Source: Apteryx mantelli (Eukaryota > Chordata > Aves > Apterygiformes > Apterygidae). Taken from it: DNA of 64,000 bases. The stretch lies in contig NC_089983.1 in the NCBI RefSeq assembly GCF_036417845.1, forward strand, positions 24,457,207-24,521,206, given 5' to 3'. This document shows, piece after piece, positions 28,276 to 41,320 of the stretch; the first letter of the stretch is position 1, and the number at the start of each line of letters is the position of its first letter. The notes under the pieces were generated by a model. That model saw only the letters and a program-made list of their open reading frames with translations, did not search any database and was not told where the DNA came from. Both the position numbers and the translations under genes were made by a program.

Positions 28276-30839
28276 ATGCATCTGTCTTAAAAAGTCTAAA
28301 AATTAGCTTGCAGTAATTATATATCTTTAGAAGAAACTAAAAACAGATATACACAGATTTATATATATATAAACAGATTTATCTAAAGTTTGTGGGTTTT
28401 TTCAATATTATAATCACACAGTTATGGAACATTTTCATTTCAAACTATCTGAGAATCAGAAAATAACTACACCAGAAACAGCAGAAGGTGGCAGGGGATG
28501 ACAATACCAGAGTGAACTTGCACCATGAGCTGGCAGCCAAAGGCCAGCACAATTCTGGACAGGCATCAGAGCTGAAGGCAGCAATGCTTTCACACACAGC
28601 TGTGGTAAACTGCATTGACTGATTCAATAACATTTCAACTGTTAGAAAGTTCAAATATCAAGGAGGACAAGTACATACTTGGATCTATAAAAAACATACA
28701 GTTAGGAGAAAAATGAGGTAATCAAGAAGCGGCAAAAGAGAGCTACTAACAATAAACTATTACATAGTTAAAAAAAATCTTTTGGAGGTCTAGCCATTTC
28801 AGGTGGAAAACTTAAAACCTGAGTGGAAAGGGAATTATGAAAAATATTACCGCTTTAGAAAAGGCCAAGTGATTACAATACAGCTGTTATATCACATGAA
28901 CTTATGGTTCATAGGTTCATGTTACATAGGTTTGGCCAAGTTAGAATATACTTTTTTAAAAAGAAAGGAAATTATGAATTTTAATTTGTAAAATTTAAAA
29001 ACAATAATTGAATCTGCCACTAGCTCTCCTCTTCTTAGTGAAACTCACGCAAAACATTATCTAGATTTGTGGCACATTTTCTCTTCTTCAGGAAAAGATA
29101 TGAGCTATGAACAGAAACTATGTTCATTGTTACAGTTAAGAAGAGTAACCAGCGCTTTTGCAGATCCAAAAGCAATTTTTACATGGCCAGAAAAAGAAAG
29201 TAAAAAGCATATCATAGATTCATTTCAAAACTACTTCATCAAACTCAAAGATATTCCACAAGCAGATGGAATTATTAAGTGGTCTTGTGTTTGAGGGTTA
29301 GCCACTTTGACTAATTCTAATCCTAATATTCTGATCTGGGTCCTATCCTATTAACCCTGAACTCATATTTCACAAGAAAATGTGACCATTATTCTATTAA
29401 TTAGAAGATGAGATAGAAGCCACTCATCTCTTTCTCTTTGTAGGTTCTGTCACACAACTGTATTTATGGTGACTGGGAAGGGGACATATTTCATCCTCCA
29501 GATTGCAATGTGCAGCCATTAAAGAAAATATATTGTAATTTCTCTAAAAGATTATTTTGCATACATGTCACTGAAACATATACTGCAAACTGAGCACTGT
29601 TTTTCGTGTAGGTTACACTACCAATCACAGAAGAGACTGAAAGAAGCCTGCTCCCAGAGAACATCTATTTTATGTTTAGCAGCACATGGTATATTTGCAC
29701 AGCCACACAAATACAGGTCACAGCTTGGGAGAGTTAGAGAAATGTTGTCTTTTTCCGATCAGAGAATTGCTTAATTTTGCCCATGATTTTGCCACCCAAG
29801 AACACTAAACCAGGTTGGCAAAAATGACCTGACTGCAGTTACCAGGAGTTATATACACAAAAGAAGCACAGATGTCAGGCGTAAGTGAACTTGGAAAGCC
29901 AAATTTCATTTAGCTGACAGAAACAGGGGAAAAAAAGTTGGATTTTATGCATGAGCATCCATTACAATGAAAGATATGGAATTTGTAAGGCTACAGAACT
30001 AACCTTCTAGTACCAGTGGTATACTGATACTTTATATCCAGACTTATCTTTTGAATAACCTACAGTTCCATTTCATATCATTCCCATCCTGTTTTCCACA
30101 CACATCTTTTGAAGAAATCTTGTTTTACAGAAACAGATTAAAACCAAGAAATATAGACTTTAAAGAAGACAGACATGTAATTATTTTTCAGAGGGATGCA
30201 TGTCATGCTCACAAGCTATCCCTCTCCTCTGACCCCGAGATGACTCAAAAAGAACTTCCAGTTTCAGATCTCAACAAGCTGTTTTCCTTCCAAGCTTTTT
30301 CCTTTTAACCAAATATCATTTTCACTGTCAATCTCCCCCAGCTGACCTAATACATTTTGAAGGAACCATTTGTCACTAAGCTAAGCATCCCAGTTTTGCA
30401 TTTGCAAGTTGTAATTCCTTTTATCTGGTATATTTGTTGTCATGTCTGTGTTTCTACCTCAGTGATTTTGTCTTTCCAGTTTCCCCAGAAGATCAATCCA
30501 TAGCAGATAGTAACATGGCTAACTGGTTGCCCCCTACTACTTTCCTAAAAGGCTGTTTACTCTAGAAAATAAATCAAAGAAACTTTTCTCTTGGAGCCAA
30601 AACCTCAAAAATCATAACCTCAGAAGATAAGCCTTTGTCTGTGTGGATTCATTTCCCTCACACAAAGGTGCTACTTCTCAAATACTGCCGTTACTTTCCA
30701 AGCAGGATGGAATTTTATTTTCATTAATATATTTTCAAGACAGGAGGGGAAGAAGCAGCTTAAATTTGTTTTCCTGAACAAGATCACAAAGATTCATAAA
30801 CTAAAGAGTCAGGCAATCCTCAGCAGGCCAGGCAAAAGA

Positions 30840-31550
30840 GCATTCACGTGGTAAAAGCAGGGACAAGCACCCACCGGCTATCCCACACAGAAACGGCGTT
30901 AACCACACAAGGGAGAGAGACCGTGAGGCCAGAAGTGAAACCAGAGGTGGAACCACGAGCGCACCAGTTTGCAATCAGTCCTGTAAGATGTTCAAACAGC
31001 CTCCTTTTGATCCAAATACTCTTTAACATCACCTTATCCATATCCCAGTGCTAGGTTTGTCACAGGGGAATGAAGTGGGGTGGCCGCAAGAACAGAAACA
31101 CACCGCTCAGTAACATATACTCTGAAATAGTTTTTACTAAGCAAGATGGGTACAGGGGATGGCCAGCAATTTCTAGTCTAACCTGTCTAGTCTATGACTC
31201 AGACGCAGACACAGCACACACAAATGGAGGCGCAGTTCAGACTGCCACCAGAGACCCAGGGAGCCAGGGCACTCATCCCAGCCGCTCACCACATCCAAGT
31301 CCTGGCTGGTGGCCTGGCACCTAACCCAAGCTGTTCCCCCTCCACCCTCAGCTGTCCACACAGCCTCAGAGGTCTGTGTGTGTTGTGCCTCACCAACCCC
31401 TCCAGCTATTGTTTTCATTATTTATTGCTTTCTAATTTTAATTGTCAGCATAAGCAGACAATGTCCTCCCCTATTCCACAGTCCCAGGCCAAGGTCTGAC
31501 TTTCTTCCTACCTAAGGTCAAACTGCAGTCACCACCAGGGTTTCTATAAC
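30840..31550. other. GC-richer block, possible old LTR or unknown insertion
   Basis: About 700 bp of GC-richer sequence with C-rich plus and G-rich minus strands, lying between AT-rich flanks. Read on the minus strand it has an AATAAA (31426-31421) inside a G-rich context, a layout seen in retroviral LTRs. I cannot match it to a known family, and no terminal repeats or coding remains are evident. Confidence 0.25.
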
Positions 31551-33789
31551 TCTTCAGTCTCCCACCGCAAATGTGTTAGAAAAAGTTTGAGGTTAGCAAC
31601 TATTACAGAATAAAGTTCTTCTATTGCTTCTTCATTTTCCAGCTCATACAGGATTAGTCGGGTCAGTCAGGGCTGGGCAGATGTAGCCAAGATCTGCTTT
31701 GCTTGCACGGCGCTTTTGGGTAGCTTTCACCAGATGGCATAGGTTTCACAGAGCCTTTTCTTTGGGCAACCTGAGCTTAAACAACCTCTCTGCTAGACTG
31801 TCCAACAAATTACTTCAGTGATATACAAGTGTTTTCTAAATGAGCTGTGTGACCCAAGAGCTTTAGTCAGTGCTGACTCTAGCTCCTAGAATTAGTTTCA
31901 CGTTATTTTTATTCAGAATGTGAATTTCTCGAATGTGTGCATGCAAGTGTCATTCTTGATGCAGACAGGTACGCCATACTCAAGATCTAAGCCTTTCTGA
32001 AATGGAAGGGCATTGTAATGTTTTTAGCATAAACTCCTTCTCTGCCCTTGACCTATCAATTTTTCATGCTTTCAACTTAAAAATTCAAAAATTAATGAAT
32101 TTTCCCCAGCCCTATCACTTGTACTTGTTCTGTTTCTTGGTTCTGCACTGAACTAGCTGAATGGATATTGCAGTGCTCTTGAAACTTTTATTCCTCCTAC
32201 TTCACTGAACATACACAGTTTTATCCTCATAGAAGAATTATAACTGCTGTGAAAGCACATTAGAGAAAGAGATGGATTCTACACAAGAAGATATCTTCAC
32301 AGGTGTTTCCTAACTGGAAGCAATAGAAAATGTTTCCATTCATCATCTAAAAAAGGATGTCACAGACCAAGATAAGGTACCTTAAATTGTTTTACAGCTC
32401 ATTCTTACACAAATATTAGTTACTTTGGGTTTAGTTGTTGTTTTTATAACAAAACAACCCCAGATGTGTACCCTACTGCACTGATGTAATGGATTCTAAC
32501 ACACTATTTTAATACCTTTGAATCCTTTACAAACATAACTCACTAACTCAGCCTTATCGGAATCAATACACTGGTACAAAATAACTTTGTACTGACAGAA
32601 CAGCATTTGCCTTACAGGGCAGGACTATGTTCAGTATCATATACAAATAAACTAATCCAGCCTTTTATGTAAAGAAGCCTTAAGTTCCTTAACATCTCCA
32701 TTTGGGCTACAATGCAGACAGCCATAGGGGTTAAGCACAGCTTTTGTGATGGAAAATATAAAAATTTTCAAGTGAACTGAAAAATAAACTTTTTTTAAAA
32801 CATAGTTTCAAGGCCAGAAGCACTTCCATCTCTTAATTTCCACTGTAAAATGGAGACAATAAAAGTCTTTTACTTCAGTAGACAGTTAAGAATGCAAAGC
32901 AGTCAGATCCCACTGTGAGGGACCATACTCAAGACTGGACTTTATCTGCAAACTTCTGGATAAGATTCCACTTACCCACCTTGTTCTCAGACTGAAGAAA
33001 CGTGGAGAAAGTCTTATAAATCTTTTCCACTGCAGTGGAGAGAGGGCTTAAATTGCAAATCTATGATTACGGGACTAATCAAACTTTGATTAAGGGATTC
33101 TGCTAGAAATACAAATACCATCCCCCGGGAGACAATCAGGAAGCCAAGTTTCTCAGAAGCAAAATGTCATGAAAATGATTTTTTTGAATTTACAGATGCA
33201 ACATGTCACCTGTTACTTATAAAGTGAAGTTCTTGCAATGCTACCCAAAGTTCACAAGCAACTAAAATTTCTTTCCTTTTCACCTCAAGTTAACGCATCC
33301 ATTACTTCCCTCAAGAAAAGCACTCTAAACTAGTATCTATCTCTAAGGAACTCAAACCAATAAGGAAATCATTTAACTGGTTTCAAAATACAGCTCTTCT
33401 GTCTGCTACAGTGAGGCATTTCTAAGGATCAGTATAAAAATTCTCCTAATCTTTAAGACATTATAATTGTAACACATTCCAGACCCTTCCTCTTACTCTT
33501 TTTTTAATCTCCATCTTCCTTCTCCTCCTTGAAAGCTTCTCTTTTTAAGACTGTAAGTGCATACAAGTAATGAGATACAATCTTCTTTTTTTCTTTTTCA
33601 ATTGATAATTGAGGAGCTTACAACATTTGAACCACCTGCCTGTACCTTTCTCAGAAAGAGAAGCTTGGAAATTCAGCAGTTCACTCCCCACTGCTGCCAT
33701 TCATAGCTCTATATGTCCCTCAGTACATACTGACAGATTTTACTTGGAACTAGCACATAAACTAGTGACAAGTGCTTTAGGTTCCAGAG

Positions 33790-33848
33790 AAAATAATACT
33801 ACATAAATACTACATTAATAATAACAATAAATACTACAGAGAAAATAA
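33790..33848. repeat. Imperfect repeats of AAATACTAC / AGAGAAAATAA
   Basis: ATACTAC is repeated three times among AATAATAAC, and AGAGAAAATAA occurs at both ends. The sequence is low-complexity and AT-rich. Confidence 0.75.
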
Positions 33849-33933
33849 CTCAGAGTTACTAAGCACCATCTATTTTTCATTTTAACTACCAAATAGAAGT
33901 GTCTGAGTTTTGCCTTTAATGTCAAAACAGTTA

Positions 33934-34021
33934 GAATCATACAATAATTTTGGTTGGAAGGACCCTCCAGAGGTTGGTTGGTACAAACCCCTGGTCAGGG
34001 TCATAACCAGCTTCAACCCTG
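33934..34021 (-). mobile_element. CR1 LINE 3'-end fragment
   Basis: The plus strand reads TAGAATCATACAATAATTTT, then GGTTGGAAGGACCCTCCAGAGG, then CAAACCCCTGGTCAGGGTC and CTTCAACCCTG. This is the antisense of a diverged CR1 3' end (octamer tail, then the conserved GGTTGGAAGGACC core). About 88 bp is recognisable. It is more mutated than the copy at 27.6 kb and so probably older. Confidence 0.85.
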
Positions 34022-35010
34022 TTTTTTCCTCTTTCCATAGTCATCTCTACTATTTTAGCATTGATCACATTTTTTTTCCTCCCTTAATATCTTAACTGGT
34101 CTATACAGCCCAGAAGCTTGCTTAGAAGACACTGATTTGACTGCCTATACATCATTACTCATAGGTCCTTGTACTATCTTCCATATTTTGCTCTTTAGCT
34201 GATTCCCCTTTCACACTTGTCTCAACTGTCAGCATTGAAAATATCTTCCATTGTTTTTCAACTCTACTGAAAGAAATGACCCTGAAAGAGGGTTATGCTA
34301 GGAACACCATTCACCAGAACGTACTTAAAAGCATTTAAAGGCGGCTTGTAATTGCCTTCACGTCTACATTCTGATTTACAGGAAATAGCTGAAAGCTGTA
34401 GGTTTGTACTTACAGCTTGGAAAACCTAGGTATGGAGATAAGGCAATTAATCACAAACATCAATAAAAATCAAATAAGTAACACCATTCATAGGAAGAAC
34501 ACTGCTATCACTTCATATTCTCTAATATTTTGTAATAGTCCATTTAAATTCAGTTCACCTTACTTGACACCTTATTACACATCTTCCCCCCCCCCATCAG
34601 ATTTCTTACAGTTGGAGAATTTCCATATCTATCACCAAAGCTATGTTTTGAATCTGCCAAAAATTCAAAATCCTTCACACGGCCTAAGCATATTCACTTT
34701 GGTTTGTATACTGATATAATAACCTGTTGCTACTTCCTTTGACATCTAGAACCTTGATACAGCAAACTCAACCAATAAAAAAAGTAAGCATTTACTTCAG
34801 TATTTCATGAGATTTTTTTTTTAAATATCATTAAAACTCAGTTTAAGAATGAAATATAAGCCTTAATAAGATTTTTGAAGAAATTCCTTTTAGAAGTACC
34901 CAGAGTAACATTCCCCAAGAAAATTACCTATAGAAACAGTTACCTTTTCCCATGCCAGCGTAGTTGCAGACTTCCCATACAACAAGCAATTAGTTACCGG
35001 GGGAGGGGTA

Positions 35011-35046
35011 TTAAAAAAAAAAAAAAAGAAAGAAAGAAAAAGAAAG
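35011..35046. repeat. Poly(A)/(GAAA)n tract
   Basis: A run of about 15 A followed by three to four GAAA units. Confidence 0.9.
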
Positions 35047-37301
35047 TCTCCCAATGCTTAATAATCATTTGCATCCAGAAATCTCTCGGAAATTAGTTGT
35101 TCAGCATTTTAAAAATGGACAATTATTTTCTGCTCTATACATGAAGCATAACGGTTTAGTTAGGACAGGCCTATTGTATATATCCACATTAAAAATAAAG
35201 ACGCATGCACGCACATACACCCCCCTTAAGACATGAATTTCTAGCAGTTCCCTTCTCCATCTCCCATTGCAATATTAACATCAGTGAGAGTAAGTTATCC
35301 AGTGTGGCACAGAAGTACTGAACTAGAGGGCTCATGTTCCATAAGAAATATAACTCTCCTGAGACAAAGCCATGTGGTGCTAGAAACATAAATTCTCACA
35401 AATCTAAGGAAATATATGCAAAAGAATCCCTAGAGAAAACCTGCATTGATACCTCATATATTGGGCAAAACAAAAGCAAAAACATCCACTTCTGTCATAC
35501 TAAGAAATTCAGTAGTAGACTGTACTTCAGAAGAAACATGAGGCATCAAAGCATAGATTTATGAACATAACCTGTACACACATGTGCCAAAGGAAGAAAA
35601 ATGAAGCAGTAATATGAATATTCTCTGCCTTCATCTCTAGCGTGGATTGAAGAAAGAGGTAACAAAGGACATTTCTGTCTCTAGCAGCACATGCAATAGA
35701 TCAAGAGGCAGAGACTCTTCTGTTGAGAAAGCTGGAATGTTTTGTCATTCAATAACCATAGTATCTTTGACAGCTGGTCTGATGGGCTGTTCAGCTGTAC
35801 AGTAACTGTAACATCTGTAAACAAAGTTGTATTTTTGATGGTTATATAGAAAACATCCAAACATATACATATAGCACAGGCTTTCTACACCAGCACTTGA
35901 AAGTAAATTGCTTGTTTTTGCAAGAGTATATGAACCAATGTTTTGCCGCTCCTAGGTGGAACCCAAAGAGAAAAAAAAATAATAATAATTAGAGAACAGC
36001 AGTAGAACCTTGGAGCATCACCGAGATTTAAGAATAAGCTCCTGGAATGGGCTAAGAACAAAAGACAAGGTAATAAGAAAGACCACTAACAACACAGCTA
36101 ACACTATGGCTCACAATCACTATGAAGGATCAGGAAGTGTAATAGGAAACTACCAGGAAGTGGAAGAAGCAAGCTTGAGGAACTCCAGTAAAAGTAAAGG
36201 TACCTGTTGTAGTCCTCAGTAGCAAGGGAAAAGTTTTAGAGAGCCTTCAGTCACAAACCCCACAGTATTTTGTTTTTTTTTCCTGGAAATATATCCTACC
36301 ACTTACATGTGCAGAAAAAAGTAATTTAAATATAAAACTCCCTAGAGTATTTTAAGTAATAAACCTCTAACCTGATACCTAAGTTGCACACATTTCTGTT
36401 ATTCATGTAAAACGGAGAGAAGAAATAAGCCCTCTTCCTGTGTGAACTTTTTAACAAATTAAAAGAAAACTATTATTTTTATATAATAATATTTATATAA
36501 TTAATGATCTATTAAACATATAAGATATGGTGATCCATACCAACCACCTTTGCTTAACCACTAAAGGCCAAGGTCATGTCATTTATACCAAGATAAAACA
36601 ATTTAATTAAAGTATCTACAGCTATATGGACAAAAGCTGGTTATTAGAAAAGAACAGTTACAAACCAGAGTTATAAAGAAACCATTAGATATTTGATGAG
36701 ATTTTAATCTATAAGCTGGTATAATTCCACAAGTTAATCATCTGGAGAACAGAAAAATCTGTTAGGAATGCAATTAAATATACTAGTTCCATTAAAATTG
36801 AGCTGATATAGCTAACTGTACTCCTAAAATAGCAATTTTCTCACACCTTCACTAAGTAATTTTTTTCATCTGGTCTGTAAGAGATAAGTCTATTTAAGGA
36901 ACACTTCTCACTTAAACTCTCTAATAAGATTTGTGAATACTTTTGTCCTGCTACATTATCACATACGAGTTACACTGCAGTTTGCTGTTCGACCTTGGAT
37001 ACCTAATTCACTCTGAGAAGTACCACGAGTTCTTTTGTTTCATTTACTATTAGTCCATAGTATCTGCATTGCTGAAGCTTTGGGGAAGAATAAAGACAAC
37101 ATAGTTTGCAGCATGTGAAAGCAGTTATAAAATAAAATTAAATGAAGGAGCAATGGCAAAGCCCACATGAGATGGTCATTTTAAGCATCAGCACCTCTGG
37201 GAAGCAGATGATTTCCAAACCACTGCTTTAATGAACCCATACCTACTCCAGATGCTATGGTCTTGCAGCATTGCTAGGAAATTAAGAATAAAGGACATTA
37301 C

Positions 37302-37332
37302 TTTTTTTTTGAGAGAGAGAGAGAGAAAGAGA
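37302..37332. repeat. Poly(T)-(GA)n tract
   Basis: Nine T followed by about eight GA dinucleotides and GAAAGAGA. It lies about 100 bp from the edge of the CpG island. GA runs near promoters can bind GAGA-type factors, but no role is shown. Confidence 0.9.
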
Positions 37333-37809
37333 ATGAAAACAAGACGGTACCAGAGTGCATCAATTCAGTAATTGCTGACCTGCAATTCATTCTCATAGAA
37401 CAGAGAGTTTATCAGGGTGTTTTAAATTGCTCTGCGTGGGGAAGACCGCGCGCCTTGGGGGAGCCGCGCTCCAGCGGCCAAGGCGCAGGCTGGCACCGGT
37501 CCCCGCCGCCCCCCGCCCCGCCGCGCCGCGCGCTTACATAACACCGTCCCCGCCGCTCCGCGCCGCTCCGCCCGCGCCTTCACCGCGGCCGCCGCTGCAG
37601 GATCAGGCCGCGACGCCGGCCCCGGCCCCGGCCTGCGCCCGCCGCAGGGCCCCACCGCCGCCGCCGGGGAAGCCCGGCGCGCCCGCAGGCGGCCCCGCGG
37701 CGGGGAGCGCGGCTGCGGCCGCAGCCCGGCCCGAGCCCAGAGGCAGCACCACAGCCACGGCCTGCGCACGCCCGCCGGTACCGGTACCGGCACCCCTCGC
37801 CCCCACCCT

Positions 37810-37832
37810 CCGCCGCCGCCGCCGCCGCCGCC
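37810..37832. repeat. (CCG)n run in the CpG island
   Basis: About seven uninterrupted CCG triplets, reading CGG on the strand inferred to be transcribed. It lies about 190 bp past the candidate donor, so it would be at the start of the intron or in an alternative 5' UTR. A similar CCG run lies at 38031-38050. Confidence 0.85.
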
Positions 37833-38018
37833 CAACGCCAATCTCCTGGCCCGCACCGCGGCGCCGCCGGCTGCGGCCCGGGGGCTCCACTCGCCGCCGC
37901 CGCAGCTCCCGCCGCTCTGGCGGAGGGGGCGGGGCGCCGCCGCAGCCCCGCCGCGCCGCGCCGCCCCGCCGCAGCCCCCCCGCGCCGCCAAGGTGCCCTC
38001 CGCGCCGCCCGCACCCAC

Positions 38019-38600
38019 CTGGGGCAGCGCCCGCCGCCGCCGCCGCCGCGCAGGGCCCGCGCCTGCCCGCCCCGCCCCGCCGCGGTGACAGCGGCCGGCC
38101 CGGCCCGGCCCGGCCCGGCCCGGCGGCGGCCTGTGCGCGGGAGCCCCCGCGGGAGGGACTCGGCCCTGAAACCACGTCTGGGTTTGAAACTCAACGCGCG
38201 TGAGCAGCCGCCGGCGGGGGGCGGGCGGCGGCGGGCGGCGTTGTACAGAGGGGCGCGGCAGGAGCCCCGGGCCGGCGGGCGGCGCAGCGCGGTGGCGGCC
38301 GCCGCGAGGCCTCTCGCGCCTCCGCGCGCCGCTGATCTCTACCTGCCTTCGGGGAAGCGGCGTCGCGCCCGAGCGCCGGCGCCCGGCGCCCCCGCCGCTC
38401 CGTCGTAGCGGCTGATGGAGGCTTTGTTCCCTGGGGAGGGGAGGTCGCTGGAAACCCGCACCGCGCACTCTCGCAAGGTGGAGGAGAAGTTACTCCCTCA
38501 GTTTAATCTACATTAGCTCCCTTTTCTCCTCTCCTCTTTTTCCCCCCGAAGATCCAGGGTTACAGTTTTCATGACAGCCTGGGCTGCCGCTGCGCGCACC
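38019..38600 (-). other. OSBPL6: Candidate non-coding first exon ending at a CAG|GTGGGT donor
   Basis: On the minus strand the sequence upstream of the donor at 38018-38017 is the core of the CpG island, the usual place for a TATA-less start region. The right boundary (transcription start) is unknown and is set only approximately. No start codon here opens a frame resembling the known OSBPL6 N-terminus, so the exon would be 5' UTR. Confidence 0.35.
38095..38124. repeat. (CCCGG)n pentanucleotide tandem repeat
   Basis: About six copies of CCCGG. On the minus strand it reads as repeated GGGCC, which has G-quadruplex potential. It lies within the candidate first exon. Confidence 0.85.
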
Positions 38601-38885
38601 CTCGCAAAGAGGCGGCTGGGCTGGCCCCGGCACAGGGACCCGCGGTGCCCCAGGTGATCCCCTCCTGGCCGCAGACTCGCGCATCCGGCCAGGACTCGCC
38701 CGGCGCCCCGACCCTTCGCTGCAGCCGGGCGCTGCCGGGGTCCCCGGCCCCGTGGCCGAGGCCTCCGAGGAGCCACCGCGGCCGGGCGCGTGGTGCCGGC
38801 GCCTCCCGCGCTGCGCGACCGCGCTCCCGGCGGCCCGCGCAGCCCCCCGCGCAGCCCTGCGCTCCGGCTCACGGCAACGCTTTCA

Positions 38886-41320
38886 GCCAGCAAAGCTATT
38901 GCAATACCTGGAGAAACAGATGCCACTGCTGGCAACTTCCAATAAGGAAAGGGGAAAAAAATAGCAGAGTGGCAAATCCCATGGGAAAAATACTGAAAGA
39001 TTTACAAGATTCCACAAGTCAAGCTATTGAGGCCCCACTATTCATCAACCTAAGACCAACAGGGAAGTCAAAACATCTCAGAACTTGTATTTTAGGCTGC
39101 CTGCAGACTCAGGCTATACGGTGCTGGTTTACGTTTTCCCATTTCTAAAGCTCAGTTCCAGATTCTGTATCATCGTTGTGCAGCAGAGGATTGCTGTGGA
39201 CACAGAATACAAAGAGCTGTGGCTGCTCTCCTAGCGCAGCAGAGACCTTCAGAGCAGGTTATCTTGACACAGTTTCTTTAAGGCAAGTTCTGGGATAAGC
39301 TTCTCCAAAAAAATGCTTTATTCTCTCAGCTGAACCTGCAAGTCTCTTTCTGAAGGCAGTTGAATAAAGTAAAGGAATTCATAAACCAAAAATATTTGTG
39401 TTGATTAATGTTCTAAGAGTTGAGGCAGGAGAAATATTAAGCAGGATTCTGGGAGGAGTCATAGAAAGAAAATAGAGGAATACACAAACAGCACTCTTAA
39501 TTGGTTATGATCACGTAAGTTTTCCTGTAAAATCTATGGAAAAAAATAAGTAAAAAGAAAAACACATACATTATGGAAAGTTTAATGCTATCATATATGT
39601 ATTCATTTATTCTTCTCTTGAAAGAAATAAGCAACAAGGCAAAGGGGTTAAGGGTACCATTCAACAATACCATTCTTAATTTCAGTCAAGTGGCCACTCA
39701 ACATTTCCAACCCAAAAAAGAGAACTATGGATATAAAGAAGCTACAGAAAACTGTATTGTTAATTAGCTGGCTTGCAGTCTTGCTTCTGAACAACTTATT
39801 ATTTAATATTCTCTAATGATATTGATACCAATTCTTAGGTGGCTGTTCTACACAGATTTTGTTATTAATTTACCTATACTTAAACCAAACAGAAACAAAC
39901 ATGTAGGAAGATAGTATAAATATTTTTTAAACCATACAATTATCTTACATAAATGGATGGATCACAAAATGCTGATAAAGTGTATGCACATGCAGATACA
40001 CCCTTCAAACTCTAAAGGCTTATTTACATAAAATTTGAATCCTGAAATAAGTCATCATTTGGATGGATTCATACCAACATTACTGGGTTAACAGGAGAAA
40101 ATTATAACCATATCACTTCAGAAACACCAGCAAGAGATTTTGATGTAGGCCAGTCCTAAGTAATCTTGTACAAATTTTGAAAATCAGTCTGGTTGTTACT
40201 CCATGACGTGAGAATTCTTTTCACTGACATTCTTGCATAATTTACACTACCAGGAACAAACTTTTGAATGTACCCTTGAAATCTTGAGATAAGAACACAG
40301 ACATAGGAGAGAAGCTATACTCTCTTTTGTGCACCCATTCTTTTCAAGCCTAAGTCTGATTGACTATTGGGAGGCATGTTTTCCAAAGAAGAGCAGATAT
40401 CTCCATCCAAAAACAAAACAAAACAAAACAAAAACTCCACAGGGTAAATCATAAAATTATTTCCACAAGTCTTGGCAACACACAAATGCTTTTAAAATAT
40501 CCCATTCTTTAATTTTAGCAGCAGGGAAGTTTACTAAAAATAACATGAAGTGTTTGCATACCACCCACATGCTGAGGCTAAGCAGATCTATGGGCATTAA
40601 AAATAATTTATTATAAAATCATAATAAATTATCTTTCATTTTCTCCCATATTATCAGGAAAATAAATAAATAAAATGCTAGATTTGCCTGTGGAGCTATT
40701 TGTTTTATTTCTTTGTTGTTTATTACTAGGGTTTGTATGTGTGAAATCAGTCCCTTTAGCCAAGGCATAGGAAGTTTCTCAGTTCTCAGATGCCTGTTTT
40801 TATTAAAGACTTTTGCAGACTATGCCTCTCTGCAGGTTAATTCAAACAATGCAAAACTGTGAGAATACACCACTAGTAACTGGAACTGCTTTAAAGAATG
40901 AGCACAAAGTAGCATTAATGAGCAGAAAGCTCCAAAGAGCGTTAATGAGTGGCCAATAATTAAAACAAGTGAGGCAGAGTGAGATTCAGGATGTAGCAAG
41001 AGAGTCATGGCAAGCAAGGTGAGTGCTGTAAACACAGCAAAAGAGCAGCACCAGAGAGGGGAAAACAATGTGACCTGAAGTATGAGAATGTAAAACTGAA
41101 AAGCAGTCTCCAAAAATCAGAAAGCGCAACTGATATCATGATTAACATCATGCTGAGTAGGAAACCAGATCAACTTCCCACTTCTTTCATAGTTATTGAC
41201 TACCCAGCACAACATTATTTAGTTTTTTGAATCTTCCTTAGAACTGAATTACTTAGAATACTTCTGGCTGAACACTGTTGCACACTTCGATAGCCCAAAG
41301 TTACTTCTGCAAGGACCAAG
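38886..41320. other. Non-coding DNA right of the CpG island
   Basis: Composition returns to AT-rich at once. A (CAAAA)n tract lies at 40.41-40.43 kb. The minus-strand frame at 40820-41113 (97 codons, Leu-rich) has no recognisable domain. No gene is seen. Confidence 0.55.
40411..40433. repeat. (CAAAA)n tract
   Basis: About four CAAAA pentanucleotides in tandem. Confidence 0.9.

Larger units (their letters stand above)
28276..33930. other. Non-coding DNA, inferred intron
   Basis: Mostly AT-rich sequence with no recognisable exon. A (TA)n stretch with repeated ACAGATTTA units lies at 28.34-28.38 kb. The GC-richer block at 30.84-31.55 kb is listed separately. Confidence 0.5.
34022..37429. other. 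Non-coding DNA left of the CpG island
   Basis: AT-rich, with a C10 run near 34.59 kb, an A-rich/(GAAA)n tract at 35.0 kb and a (GA)n tract just before the island. No exon or RNA gene is recognised. Confidence 0.6.
37430..38885 (-). promoter_or_regulatory. OSBPL6: CpG island promoter, inferred OSBPL6 5' end
   Basis: About 1.45 kb of very GC- and CpG-rich DNA lies in AT-rich surroundings, with sharp edges. It contains GGGGCGGG-type Sp1 boxes (near 37925), GCGCACGC NRF1-like sequence (near 37762), CCG triplet runs and no TATA box near an obvious start. These are the marks of a vertebrate housekeeping-type promoter. The minus strand carries a strong splice donor, CCCAG|GTGGGT, at the 38019/38018 junction, which suggests a non-coding first exon transcribed leftward. 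OSBPL6, an oxysterol-binding-protein-related lipid-transfer protein, lies downstream of RBM45 in the same orientation in mammals. The identity is inferred from that synteny and not from protein sequence. The long open frames across the island reflect a lack of AT-rich stops. Confidence 0.85.

Noticed and set aside
37422..38468. Long open frames in the CpG island (348 codons minus; 258 codons plus; several overlapping of 190-204).
   Set aside because: They overlap in several frames on both strands and are Arg/Ala/Pro/Gly-rich, as expected when GC-rich DNA lacks AT-rich stop codons. None has a recognisable domain.
38513..38935. 140-codon minus-strand frame at the right side of the CpG island as an OSBPL6 N-terminus.
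   Set aside because: It does not resemble the known OSBPL6 start (MSSDEKG...), is Arg/Ala/Gly-biased, and lies where a 5' UTR is expected.
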